Origin: MFZZ01 sp964582715
Lineage (GTDB): Bacteria > Patescibacteriota > Microgenomatia > UBA1406 > GWC2-37-13
Direction: 5' to 3'
Length of the DNA: 64,000 nt
Assembly (NCBI GenBank): GCA_964582715.1
Contig: CAZOSM010000001.1
Span: forward strand, 248,001-312,000
This document shows, piece after piece, positions 1 to 7,546 of the stretch; positions within the stretch are counted from its first letter, which is position 1, and each line of letters opens with the position of its first letter. The notes below the pieces were generated by a model. The model was not told the origin of the DNA. It made no database searches and was given only the letters and a program-made list of their open reading frames with translations. The position numbers were made by a program, and so were the translations under genes.

Positions 1-1876
1 TCCAGGCAAGTCCGGTGGTAATACCAACAGTATTCTTATCTTCGATCATCTGGGCTGAATACTTAAATGGACCTAAGTACTTCTGTACATCGGTTGCGCC
101 AATTTTTTTGGTTTTTGTTTTTACTTTATTCTCAACCAGTTCACGAGCAAACTTTCTAAACACAGTTGCAACTTGTCTTTCGAGTTCACGTACTCCTGCC
201 TCTCTGGTATAACGACGAATAATTGTTTTCAATCCGTCATCCGAAATGGTTACTTTACCTTCTGGTACGTGGTGTGCAGATCGTTGTTTAGGAATAAGGT
301 AATTCTTTGCAATATGGAATTTCTCATCTTCTGTATAACCTGCAAAGTGAATTACTTCCAAACGGTCAAGTAATGCTTCCGGGATGGTGTCCAGCATATT
401 AGCTGTTGTAATAAAGAATACTTCAGACAAATCATATGGTACTTCTAGGTAATGATCTGAGAATGCACCATTCTGCTCTGGATCAAGTGCTTCCAAGAGT
501 GCTGCAGATGGATCACCTCGGTAATCACGGCCAATCTTATCGATTTCATCAAGCATAAATACTGGGTTTACAGTACCAGCTTGCTTTATACCTTGAATCA
601 TACGACCTGGTAATGCACCAACATACGTTCTCCTATGACCTCGTATTTCTGCTTCGTCCCGAATACCTCCAAGTGAGATCTTTACAAACTTACGATCTAA
701 TGCTCGGGCAATAGACTTACCAAGAGAGGTTTTACCCACTCCAGGTGGTCCAACAAAACAAAGAATAGATGGTTGCTGTTCTTTCTTCCTAGGTGCGCCA
801 TCATTCTTTTTATCTTTAGCTTCCTGTTCTTCTTCCATTCTCTTAAGCTTCATAACAGCCAAGAATTCCAGAATACGTTCTTTAACCTTCTTCAGACCAA
901 AGTGATCTTCATCAAGAATCTGTTCAGCTAAATCAATATTAATCTTAGAATTTTCATCCAGACTCCATGGGAGTTCTACAAGCCAGTCTAAGTAAGATCG
1001 GATATAAGATGCTTCTGGGTTATATTGAGACATCTGTACGAGTCGCTTGAGCTCTTTTATAGCCTTTTCTTCTACTTCTTTTGGCATGTGGGCATCTTTA
1101 ATTTTCTTCTTATACTCATCTATTTCTCGACTTTCTCCTTTGTCTCCAAGCTCTTCTTCTATAGTCTTCATCTTTTCGCGGAGGAAGGTTTCCTTCATAT
1201 TCTTTTCAAACTTCTTTTGTGTTTTGTTTGAAATATTGTGTTCAAGCTCTAACACCTTGATCTCTTTATTAATATAATCAACTTCTTTTGAAAGTCTCGT
1301 TTTGAGATCAGTCTCCTCAAGCAGTCCCTGACGTTCTTCGGTTTTAATATCAAGAACCATTGCGACCTGATTAGAGAAGTCATGAGATGAATTAATATTT
1401 AAGATATTCATTAAGAAGACAAAATCGATTGTTTTACCCAGGTTAATAGCTTTCTTAATCTGTCCAGAGATGTATTTGACGATAGCTAGTATCTCTTCGT
1501 TCTCTTCGCCGACATCAGTAATTGCTTCTACTTCTCCTTCAAAGTATGGAGTAGATTGAGCGAATTTAGTAATGCGTACCTTTTGAACACCTTTTACCAA
1601 AGCATTCATCTGACCTTTATCACCAGTTGCGATTTTATCGATTTCTGCAAGAACACCAACTGTGTATAAATCATCGACTTTAGGATTATCGAGTTCTAAT
1701 TTTTTCTGCATGACCAGAACAACTTTACGTTCCTGATCCATAGCTGCCTTCATTGCTTCGACACTTTTACTTCTTCCAAAAACTAAGACATTCTCAGTTG
1801 CCGGGAAGACAATTCCGTCTCGGATTGCAATGATAGGATATTGTTTTTTTGTTGATTTTTTTCCAGAAGATAACAT
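1..1876 (-). CDS. lon: Lon protease (3' part outside window)
   Basis: ATP-dependent cytosolic serine protease that degrades misfolded and regulatory proteins. The 625 visible codons cover the N-terminal substrate domain, a charged coiled-coil stretch and the AAA+ module. Walker A (GPPGVGKTS) lies near residues 375-383 and Walker B (FMLDEIDKIG) near 438. The reading frame leaves the window at the sequence TTGLAW, which in this family marks the start of the proteolytic domain, so the catalytic Ser-Lys dyad lies outside. The ATG at 1876 is chosen because a strong promoter (TTGACA, 17 bp, TATACT) ends 9 nt before it, which implies a leaderless mRNA. Lon of this type is usually about 780-810 aa. 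Confidence 0.97.
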   Translation of the reverse strand, partial: MLSSGKKSTKKQYPIIAIRDGIVFPATENVLVFGRSKSVEAMKAAMDQERKVVLVMQKKLELDNPKVDDLYTVGVLAEIDKIATGDKGQMNALVKGVQKVRITKFAQSTPYFEGEVEAITDVGEENEEILAIVKYISGQIKKAINLGKTIDFVFLMNILNINSSHDFSNQVAMVLDIKTEERQGLLEETDLKTRLSKEVDYINKEIKVLELEHNISNKTQKKFEKNMKETFLREKMKTIEEELGDKGESREIDEYKKKIKDAHMPKEVEEKAIKELKRLVQMSQYNPEASYIRSYLDWLVELPWSLDENSKINIDLAEQILDEDHFGLKKVKERILEFLAVMKLKRMEEEQEAKDKKNDGAPRKKEQQPSILCFVGPPGVGKTSLGKSIARALDRKFVKISLGGIRDEAEIRGHRRTYVGALPGRMIQGIKQAGTVNPVFMLDEIDKIGRDYRGDPSAALLEALDPEQNGAFSDHYLEVPYDLSEVFFITTANMLDTIPEALLDRLEVIHFAGYTEDEKFHIAKNYLIPKQRSAHHVPEGKVTISDDGLKTIIRRYTREAGVRELERQVATVFRKFARELVENKVKTKTKKIGATDVQKYLGPFKYSAQMIEDKNTVGITTGLAW

Positions 1877-1885
1877 ATGTTTAGC

Positions 1886-1914
1886 AGTATAGAATACTCA
1901 TTGCTAATTGTCAA
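1886..1914 (-). promoter_or_regulatory. lon promoter, leaderless type
   Basis: On the minus strand TTGACA (1914-1909) and TATACT (1891-1886) are separated by 17 bp. Only 9 nt separate the -10 from the lon ATG, so transcription should start at or within 2-3 nt of the start codon. This is the best consensus promoter in the window. Confidence 0.85.
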
Positions 1915-1931
1915 GAAAACATGTGTTTAGA

Positions 1932-2774
1932 CTATACGAAGGCTCTTAACATCTCATTAAAGTCGGTGTGTCTTTCACGAGAAAAGAGGTTTGTCGTAAG
2001 CTGAGGCCATTGTTCATGAAAGGCAGGTCGATCGGATTTATAAATGATACCAAGAGGGAATTTTTCTTCGTATACCTCTGCACTTTTTGCCAGTGCAGCT
2101 TTTAAGTCTGTTGGGTCATAACTGTCCTCTAGTTTGTAAGCATGTTCAAGATAATAATGATACGTATTTACTTTATTAAAGGTTACACATGGCTGGAGAA
2201 TATTCATGAGTGCAAATCCTTTATGGCTAATTGCTGCTTTTATGAGTTCTATGAGCTGAGGCAGTTGGCCTGCAAAACCTTGTGCCACAAACGTTGCTCC
2301 TTGTGAGATTGCTAAAGCGAGAGGATTTATTGGCATTTCGATAATCCCGGCTGGAGTTGAATTAGATTTATATCCTTTTTCTGCGGTTGGTGCCACTTGG
2401 CCTTTTGTTAATCCATACACCATGTTGTCGTGCACAATTGCAGTAATATCATGATTTCCTCGACAAGCATGCATAAAATGGTTACCACCTTCTCCATACA
2501 AACCACCGTCACCCCCAATAACTACTGTTTTCATTTCATGATTTGCCATCTTTGTTCCGAGCATAGTAGCAAGTGACCTTCCATGCAGTGTATGCATTGC
2601 ATACCCATTTAAAAAATCATTCATGTTACCAGAACAACCGATATCAAAACCGATAAATACTTTGGAGGGGTCAAGACCCAGTTGTGTAAAAGCGGTTTTA
2701 ATACCAACTCGTATTCCCCAGTCTCCACAGCCTGGGCACCAAGTTGGTGTGTATGCATCAAATCCTTGTGCCAT
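1932..2774 (-). CDS. korB: 2-oxoacid:ferredoxin oxidoreductase, beta subunit
   Basis: Thiamine-diphosphate subunit of a 2-oxoacid:ferredoxin oxidoreductase, which oxidatively decarboxylates a 2-oxoacid to acyl-CoA and reduces ferredoxin. The TPP motif is GGDGGLYGEGGNHF at residues 87-100, followed by the DNMVYGLTKGQ segment. Cys13, Cys16, Cys47 and Cys196 sit where this family binds its [4Fe-4S] cluster. The length (280 aa) is normal. The start lies 9 nt after the korA stop, so the two are co-transcribed. The sequence favours the 2-oxoglutarate/general 2-oxoacid (KorB-like) branch over pyruvate:ferredoxin oxidoreductase, but the substrate cannot be fixed by reading. Confidence 0.93.
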   Translation of the reverse strand: MAQGFDAYTPTWCPGCGDWGIRVGIKTAFTQLGLDPSKVFIGFDIGCSGNMNDFLNGYAMHTLHGRSLATMLGTKMANHEMKTVVIGGDGGLYGEGGNHFMHACRGNHDITAIVHDNMVYGLTKGQVAPTAEKGYKSNSTPAGIIEMPINPLALAISQGATFVAQGFAGQLPQLIELIKAAISHKGFALMNILQPCVTFNKVNTYHYYLEHAYKLEDSYDPTDLKAALAKSAEVYEEKFPLGIIYKSDRPAFHEQWPQLTTNLFSRERHTDFNEMLRAFV

Positions 2775-2783
2775 AAATATATA

Positions 2784-4607
2784 TTAACTATTCATTGAAT
2801 TTTTTAATTTAGCCAAAACCTCCTGTTGTTCTTGAGGAAGTTGTGGGTATGTTTTTGGAAAAATATATTCGACAATCTCTTCTGGCCAGATTGGTCTACC
2901 ATCATAACGCAACATTTTTTCTTTAAGCTCTATTCCAGTTTGCATTCTCAGAAGCTGGGCAAACTGGGCTGTTGCATTATTTTCAACTAAAATATATCGT
3001 TTATCTGCAGCGAAAAATTGCTTTACCACTTCTTCATTCATTGGGTAAAGATGCGTAAAGTGAATATATGCTGTTTGCTGGTTGTGATCTTTGGCAAGCA
3101 TCTTTTGTGCTTCGACAATACTTCCTTTCATACTTCCATATGAAACAAATACAATATCAGCGTCTGGATCACCAAGTACTTTTGGTGGTTCAAAGAAAAT
3201 ATCACCCGTTATACGTGGATCTGTAGACTGTGCTTTCTTTAAATATACTTCCCATTTCTTTGCTCTTTTGTCTACCTGGTCTATACGAGCCTGTGCATCT
3301 TCTGTGGTATGGCTATCTTCAATGTGTTCATATGAGTTAGCTTGATAGAATACATCTTTCTGCCCTGGAATAAGCATTTCAGAGATACCATCATCTTCAA
3401 GTTTATAACGAAGATATGGGTCCTGTTTTGTTTCTGTAACTATCTTTCCTCGATTAACCTTATATGATGAAGTATGTTTCTGAACAGACTCTAAAAGAAT
3501 AGATTGAGAAGATTCACCTAAATGCTTGTCTGATAGTACTATAACTGGAATTTGATACACATCTGCTAAGTTATATGCTTTCAGACCAAGTTCAATCATC
3601 TCTTCCATGTCACCTGCAGCAAGCACAACTTTAGGAAATTCACCATGGCCGGCATGCACCGCAAAGAGGAGGTCTCCTTGCTCAGTCCATGTTGGCATAC
3701 CTGTAGCAGGACCTGGCCTCATTCCCAAGTACATAACAAGTGGAATTTCGGCAACTCCTGCATATGAAATAGCTTCAACCATAAGAGCAAACCCACCACC
3801 TGAGGTTCCCACTGCAGAGCGAACACCGGCAAAAGAAGCACCAAGTGCACCATTTACTACAGAAATTTCATCCTCTGCATGGCGCACAATCATACCATTT
3901 TTATACTGCCACTTAGCAAGTGTCGTAAGGACAGAAGAAGCAGGTGTCATGGGGTAGGCCGCATAATAACGGCAATCAGCAGCAACTGTACTTACACAAA
4001 ATGCATCATTACCTGTGAGTACCATTTTGTCTGGTGCAACTTCTTTTTTAGTAAGAAGATTTCGAGAAGGGATACTCAGTGTTTTAGTTACATGATCAAA
4101 CCCCATATTTGCCAGCTTTAAGTTGAAGTCCACTACTTCCTGACCTTTTCTGGAAAACTGTTCAACAATAATTGCTTTAAATAGCTCCATATCTCCACCC
4201 AGTATTGCAAGAGTTGCTCCAACTGCAATTGTGTTTACCATTTGCTGATGGATTTCCTGCTCTACTTTCATTTTTTTGAAAGGTACAGATACCTTTACAC
4301 ACTCAATATCTACTTCATACTGGTCACCATCATAAATAACGATACTTTCTTTATGGAGTCTATGTTTATGAAATTCATAGGTATCTTTGTTCAGACAAAC
4401 GAGCATATCTACGTCCCATTTTGGAGCTGTGATTTCTTCATCAGAAAGGACCACTTCTGTAGTGTTATGACCGCCACGAATCAGTGATGGGTATTCGGCG
4501 TAGTTAAAAATATGGTAGCCAGAGCGGGTTGCAATTTTAGAGATAATTGCGCCAACTGTCATAATTCCAAAACCGGCTTCTCCTCCAATTTTCCAGTTAT
4601 ATTTCAT
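2784..4607 (-). CDS. korA: 2-oxoacid:ferredoxin oxidoreductase, fused gamma-alpha subunit
   Basis: Partner of the downstream beta subunit. Residues 1 to about 185 form the gamma domain (GEAGFGIMTVGAII near the N-terminus). The rest is the alpha (pyrimidine-binding) subunit, with the family signature YPMTPASSVL followed by HAEDEISVVNGALGASFAGVR and GTSGGGFALM. A gamma-alpha fusion of about 600 aa is the usual KorA form. It probably provides low-potential reduced ferredoxin, or acyl-CoA formation, from central 2-oxoacids. A 54-aa zinc ribbon and a ferredoxin gene precede it in the same transcription unit. No Shine-Dalgarno site is visible before the ATG. Confidence 0.94.
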   Translation of the reverse strand: MKYNWKIGGEAGFGIMTVGAIISKIATRSGYHIFNYAEYPSLIRGGHNTTEVVLSDEEITAPKWDVDMLVCLNKDTYEFHKHRLHKESIVIYDGDQYEVDIECVKVSVPFKKMKVEQEIHQQMVNTIAVGATLAILGGDMELFKAIIVEQFSRKGQEVVDFNLKLANMGFDHVTKTLSIPSRNLLTKKEVAPDKMVLTGNDAFCVSTVAADCRYYAAYPMTPASSVLTTLAKWQYKNGMIVRHAEDEISVVNGALGASFAGVRSAVGTSGGGFALMVEAISYAGVAEIPLVMYLGMRPGPATGMPTWTEQGDLLFAVHAGHGEFPKVVLAAGDMEEMIELGLKAYNLADVYQIPVIVLSDKHLGESSQSILLESVQKHTSSYKVNRGKIVTETKQDPYLRYKLEDDGISEMLIPGQKDVFYQANSYEHIEDSHTTEDAQARIDQVDKRAKKWEVYLKKAQSTDPRITGDIFFEPPKVLGDPDADIVFVSYGSMKGSIVEAQKMLAKDHNQQTAYIHFTHLYPMNEEVVKQFFAADKRYILVENNATAQFAQLLRMQTGIELKEKMLRYDGRPIWPEEIVEYIFPKTYPQLPQEQQEVLAKLKNSMNS

Positions 4608-4615
4608 TGATTAGA

Positions 4616-4780
4616 TTAATAATCATAACAACACGGATCTTTGTATCCGCAATTTGTGCAGGTGGCATCGCGGCCACCGGGCATACCTTTTATAGTCGTA
4701 AAACCACACTCGGGACATTCTCTTACATTATTATCGGATTGTAATAACTCTTTATCTGGTTGGACCTGCTGTTCCTGCAT
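4616..4780 (-). CDS. 54-aa zinc-ribbon protein of the kor operon
   Basis: Small ORF with ATG at 4780 and stop TAA at 4616. The protein has an acidic, Gln-rich N-terminus of about 20 residues, then CPEC at 22-25 and CTNC at 41-44, spaced as a zinc ribbon, and ends in CCYDY. It lies 5 nt after the ferredoxin stop and 8 nt before korA, so it belongs to the oxidoreductase operon. I do not recognise a named family. It could be a small metal- or cluster-carrying accessory protein of the oxidoreductase. The tight context and paired Cys motifs make it very likely a real gene. Confidence 0.8.
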   Translation of the reverse strand: MQEQQVQPDKELLQSDNNVRECPECGFTTIKGMPGGRDATCTNCGYKDPCCYDY

Positions 4781-4785
4781 ATTTA

Positions 4786-5055
4786 TTATGGGAAAATTGC
4801 ATTTCCATTTGCATCTTCTACAATAATTGCAGCTGTCGGGCAGCCTCGGGCAGCATCTATAATTGTTTCGTTTGTATCTTGTTCTGCGGTATCTAAAATA
4901 ATCGCTTTTGCTTCTGAATCAAGTAAAAAAGTATTTGGAGCAATAGCTACACAAGTAGCAGCACCAATACACAAATCTTTATCTACATGGAATTTAAGAT
5001 CGCGGACTTGTACAGGTCCATGTGGTTTTGTTGGATCTTTGAGCTGATCGGACAT
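4786..5055 (-). CDS. single-cluster ferredoxin
   Basis: 89-aa soluble ferredoxin. The cluster motif is Cys29-x2-Ala32-x2-Cys35 with a distal Cys72-Pro. Alanine replaces the second Cys of the normal CxxCxxC motif, which is typical of [3Fe-4S] ferredoxins. It is the first gene of the fdx-zinc ribbon-korA-korB unit, so it is the likely electron acceptor or carrier for the 2-oxoacid oxidoreductase. The cluster type is inferred from the missing Cys. It is separated from sufU by 76 bp of A+T-rich inverted repeat. Confidence 0.9.
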   Translation of the reverse strand: MSDQLKDPTKPHGPVQVRDLKFHVDKDLCIGAATCVAIAPNTFLLDSEAKAIILDTAEQDTNETIIDAARGCPTAAIIVEDANGNAIFP

Positions 5056-5160
5056 AATGTTAGTTATGAATTAATAGTTAAGAGTTGAGAGTTAATTATT
5101 CATCTATTGATAAACTTGTAACTCTTAATTCTTAACTTTTAACTATTTTTTGAATTCCTT
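5056..5160. repeat. A+T-rich inverted repeat between sufU and ferredoxin
   Basis: Two arms built from the words TTAAGAGTT/AACTCTTAA face each other around 5075-5095 and 5118-5148, forming a long imperfect hairpin that runs into the sufU 3' end. A related string (AATTAAGAGTTAATAG) occurs at 58947-58980 before aroC. It is probably a low-complexity intergenic repeat. It could separate the suf and kor transcripts, but no T-run terminator is visible. Confidence 0.55.
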
Positions 5161-5491
5161 CCCAAGCAAGCAGTGCACATTTAAGCCTGTTTGGCGATAA
5201 TTCTATATTCAATAATCCTACCACATTATCTTTGTCGATTTTGAGCACTTCTTCCTTCGTTTTTCCTTTAACATGCTCAGATAAGATCGAAGCTGAGGCA
5301 ATAGATATTGCGCACCCTTTCCCGGTAAAACCGATTTGCTCAATCTTTCCCTCTTTTTCGACCATTTCTAAATCTAGTGAATCTCCACATAATGGATTAT
5401 CAACATGAATTTTAGCTGAAGGATTAGTGAGTTTTGTATTATTTCTTGGAAAATTGTAGTGATCCAGAATAATATCTCCGTATATTGACAT
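5132..5491 (-). CDS. sufU: Fe-S cluster scaffold / sulfur acceptor, SufU/IscU-like
   Basis: U-type protein that accepts persulfide sulfur from the cysteine desulfurase. Conserved cysteines are Cys35 (in CGDSLD, with Asp37), Cys60 (GKGCAIS) and Cys105 (RLKCALL). The second and third Cys are 45 residues apart, as in IscU, and not about 60 as in Gram-positive SufU. The usual SufU insertion is therefore absent, and the 119-aa protein is correspondingly short. The ATG shares its last base with the sufS stop region (1-nt overlap), which couples it to sufS. Confidence 0.9.
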   Translation of the reverse strand: MSIYGDIILDHYNFPRNNTKLTNPSAKIHVDNPLCGDSLDLEMVEKEGKIEQIGFTGKGCAISIASASILSEHVKGKTKEEVLKIDKDNVVGLLNIELSPNRLKCALLAWEGIQKIVKS

Positions 5492-6738
5492 TAGTTTTTC
5501 TTAAACGTTTTTAACACTTTTGTAATTCCATCAACAAGTGCATACACATCATCTTCATCATTGTATAAGTAAAAACTTGCCCGCACAGTTGCCGGTACTT
5601 TAAGATGTGTATGAAGTGGCATGGTGCAATGGTGACCGGCTCGTACTGCGACATCTTCTTCATCAAGCACTTGAGCTACATCATGTGGATGGATTCCTTG
5701 TATGTTAAAGGTAATGATTCCAGCTGCGATATCCGCATTAGTTGGACCATAAAAGGTAATCAGGTCTCCAAACTCTTTCTCCAGCTTCTCTTTTGCCAAT
5801 TTTCTTAGTTTTATTTCATGTTTTCTGATATTTTCAAAGCCATAATACTCAAGGTATGCAATTGCTTCTTTAAGTCCGATGACATCTGCAATGTTCGGTG
5901 TACCCGCTTCAAATTTATGTGGAACCGAGTTAAAAGTAGTTTCTTCCAGCTTAACCTCGCGAATCATATCACCACCAAACTGGTAAGGAGACATCTTATC
6001 AAGAAGCTCATATTTACCCCACAGCACACCAACACCCGTGGGTCCAAGCATTTTATGAGAAGAGAAAGCAATAAAATCACAACCTAAGTCTTTGACATCA
6101 ACTTTCATATGTGGGACAGCTTGTGCTGCATCTACAACTGTAATAATATCGGGATTAATCGTTTTAGCTTCCTTAATAATCTCCTTTATTGGATTAATTG
6201 TGCCAAGTGCATTTGATACAAGCGAAAGAGCAAGTATTTTGGTCTTTTTAGTAACAATCTGCTTAAGGTTAATCCTCTTTTTTTCAATTATTCCCAATTC
6301 AAACCTGTCATTGATATCGATTACTTTAAATACTCCTCCTGTTCTAAATGCCAAGTGCTGCCAGGGAACAAAGTTAGAATGATGCTCCATAATACTCGTT
6401 ACGATTTCATCTCCCTGATTCATAATTTCATTACCCAAAGTAGAAGCAACCAGGTTAATACCTTCTGTTGTATTTCTAGTAAAGATAATCTCTTCTGGTC
6501 TTCTGGCATTAAGAAATAAAGCAAGAATTCTTCTTGTTTCCTCATATTCTTCTGTGGCTTGTTCTGCCATCTGATAAATACCACGATGAATATTTGAAGA
6601 ATATTTTTTGTAGTACTCATTTACTTTGTTTATGACGCTAATTGGTTTTAAAGAAGTAGCTGCCGAATCGAGATAGGTTAAGTCTGGCCTGTAATGAAAA
6701 ATGGGGAAGTCATTCTGAATCTGTTTTGGGGTAAACAT
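5491..6738 (-). CDS. sufS: cysteine desulfurase SufS
   Basis: PLP-dependent class V enzyme that strips sulfur from cysteine for Fe-S assembly. The PLP lysine is in FSSHKMLGPTG and the persulfide cysteine in RAGHHCTMPLH. TYLDSAATS at the N-terminus and VPHKFEAGTPN later are also typical. The frame is open from a TTG at 6756, but I choose the ATG at 6738 (415 aa): it starts with FTPKQIQNDFP, normal for SufS, and a TATAAT ends 6 nt before it. It follows sufD across a 166-bp gap filled by repeat C1, and may be transcribed both from upstream and from its own promoter. Confidence 0.95.
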   Translation of the reverse strand: MFTPKQIQNDFPIFHYRPDLTYLDSAATSLKPISVINKVNEYYKKYSSNIHRGIYQMAEQATEEYEETRRILALFLNARRPEEIIFTRNTTEGINLVASTLGNEIMNQGDEIVTSIMEHHSNFVPWQHLAFRTGGVFKVIDINDRFELGIIEKKRINLKQIVTKKTKILALSLVSNALGTINPIKEIIKEAKTINPDIITVVDAAQAVPHMKVDVKDLGCDFIAFSSHKMLGPTGVGVLWGKYELLDKMSPYQFGGDMIREVKLEETTFNSVPHKFEAGTPNIADVIGLKEAIAYLEYYGFENIRKHEIKLRKLAKEKLEKEFGDLITFYGPTNADIAAGIITFNIQGIHPHDVAQVLDEEDVAVRAGHHCTMPLHTHLKVPATVRASFYLYNDEDDVYALVDGITKVLKTFKKN

Positions 6739-6744
6739 ATTACT

Positions 6745-6750
6745 ATTATA
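6745..6750 (-). promoter_or_regulatory. sufS -10 box, leaderless type
   Basis: TATAAT on the minus strand, 6 nt before the sufS ATG. No good -35 is seen at the expected spacing. It would give a leaderless sufSU mRNA internal to the suf operon. Confidence 0.5.
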
Positions 6751-6793
6751 CTCCAAATGTCTTTATCATTAAACTAAAACTATAAGAAGTATA

Positions 6794-6900
6794 AGCGGAA
6801 CAGATGGCGCGAGCCAGAGGCCTTGACCAAATGCGTTGGTGTGTCGACACGCATTTGTCGAGGTGGCGAGGGGCAGAATCTGGAACGTATCTGTAAGACT
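6794..6900. repeat. intergenic palindromic repeat, family C copy 1
   Basis: Begins AGCGGAACAGATGGCG and ends GAGGGGCAGAATCTGGAACG. The centre is a perfect hairpin, CAAATGCGT to ACGCATTTG, flanked by CCTTGAC/GTCGAGG. A nearly identical copy lies at 49462-49560. A version lacking the whole hairpin segment lies at 7498-7546, on the other side of sufD. No coding potential and no T-run were seen. Confidence 0.85.
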
Positions 6901-6904
6901 AATC

Positions 6905-7471
6905 TTAAGACAGCACTTTAAAACTAGGAACCTTCTCTTTTACCTTATCATAAATCTCATCTACAAACCCTTGTACTAACATCTCTTCAGCCTTCTTCCG
7001 AGAAAGTCCACGACTAATTGCATAAAAAATCTGATCTTTGTTCAACTTTCCGGTAGTAGAACCGTGAGTACAAAACACGTCATTTGCCAAAATCTCCAGA
7101 AATGGTCTTGAGTCTACAAACACATCTGGAGAAAGAATCAAATTTTGGTTCTTTTGGTACGCATGACTTTGTTGAGCAGACTTTTCTAAACGAATGAGTC
7201 CCTGGTACACAAAACGAGAATCTTCATCAAACACACCTTTTATAAAAAGATCAGATAATGAACCAGGTGCCGTATGCTTTTGGATTGTTTCGACATGAAA
7301 GTCATCACCTTTTTGCCCAGTGTATAAACCATATATATAAAGCTCAATGCCCGATGATGCCAGTTCAAAGGTGAGAATACCAGACCGGTTATGAAAAAAG
7401 GCTACATACTGACCCTTTTTATCTAGTTTTATATGGTCGTCTTGTGTTTTGTTTAAGTCTATAAATTTCAT
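6905..7471 (-). CDS. sufD: short SufD, Fe-S assembly complex subunit
   Basis: SufBC2D-type scaffold subunit of 188 aa, less than half the usual 400 or more. What remains is the end of the beta-helix core and the C-terminal segment typical of SufB/SufD (THGSTTGKLNKDQIFYAISRG, then SRKKAEEMLVQGF), which binds SufC. The N-terminal domain is missing. No frame-shifted remnant is visible upstream, because the preceding 73 bp hold repeat C2 and the sufB stop. It probably still pairs with SufB. It is flanked by two copies of repeat family C. Confidence 0.85.
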   Translation of the reverse strand: MKFIDLNKTQDDHIKLDKKGQYVAFFHNRSGILTFELASSGIELYIYGLYTGQKGDDFHVETIQKHTAPGSLSDLFIKGVFDEDSRFVYQGLIRLEKSAQQSHAYQKNQNLILSPDVFVDSRPFLEILANDVFCTHGSTTGKLNKDQIFYAISRGLSRKKAEEMLVQGFVDEIYDKVKEKVPSFKVLS

Positions 7472-7497
7472 CTTTATAAATAACTATATAGCTGGTG

Positions 7498-7546
7498 AGC
7501 GGAACAGATGGCGAGGGGCAGAATCTGGAACGTGCCCGTACAGACT
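7498..7546. repeat. family C copy 2, internally deleted
   Basis: Carries both ends of repeat C (AGCGGAACAGATGGCG joined directly to AGGGGCAGAATCTGGAACG) but lacks the 59-bp hairpin segment of copy 1. The join falls at a TGGCG that occurs at both edges of that segment in copy 1. It overlaps the last bases of sufB. Confidence 0.8.

Noticed and set aside
3607..3957. Plus-strand open frames inside korA, and similar long antisense frames elsewhere
   Set aside because: They are antisense shadows of well-conserved genes, without start signals or recognisable domains.
6794..6900. Repeat C as an intrinsic terminator
   Set aside because: The hairpin is followed by no T run on either strand.
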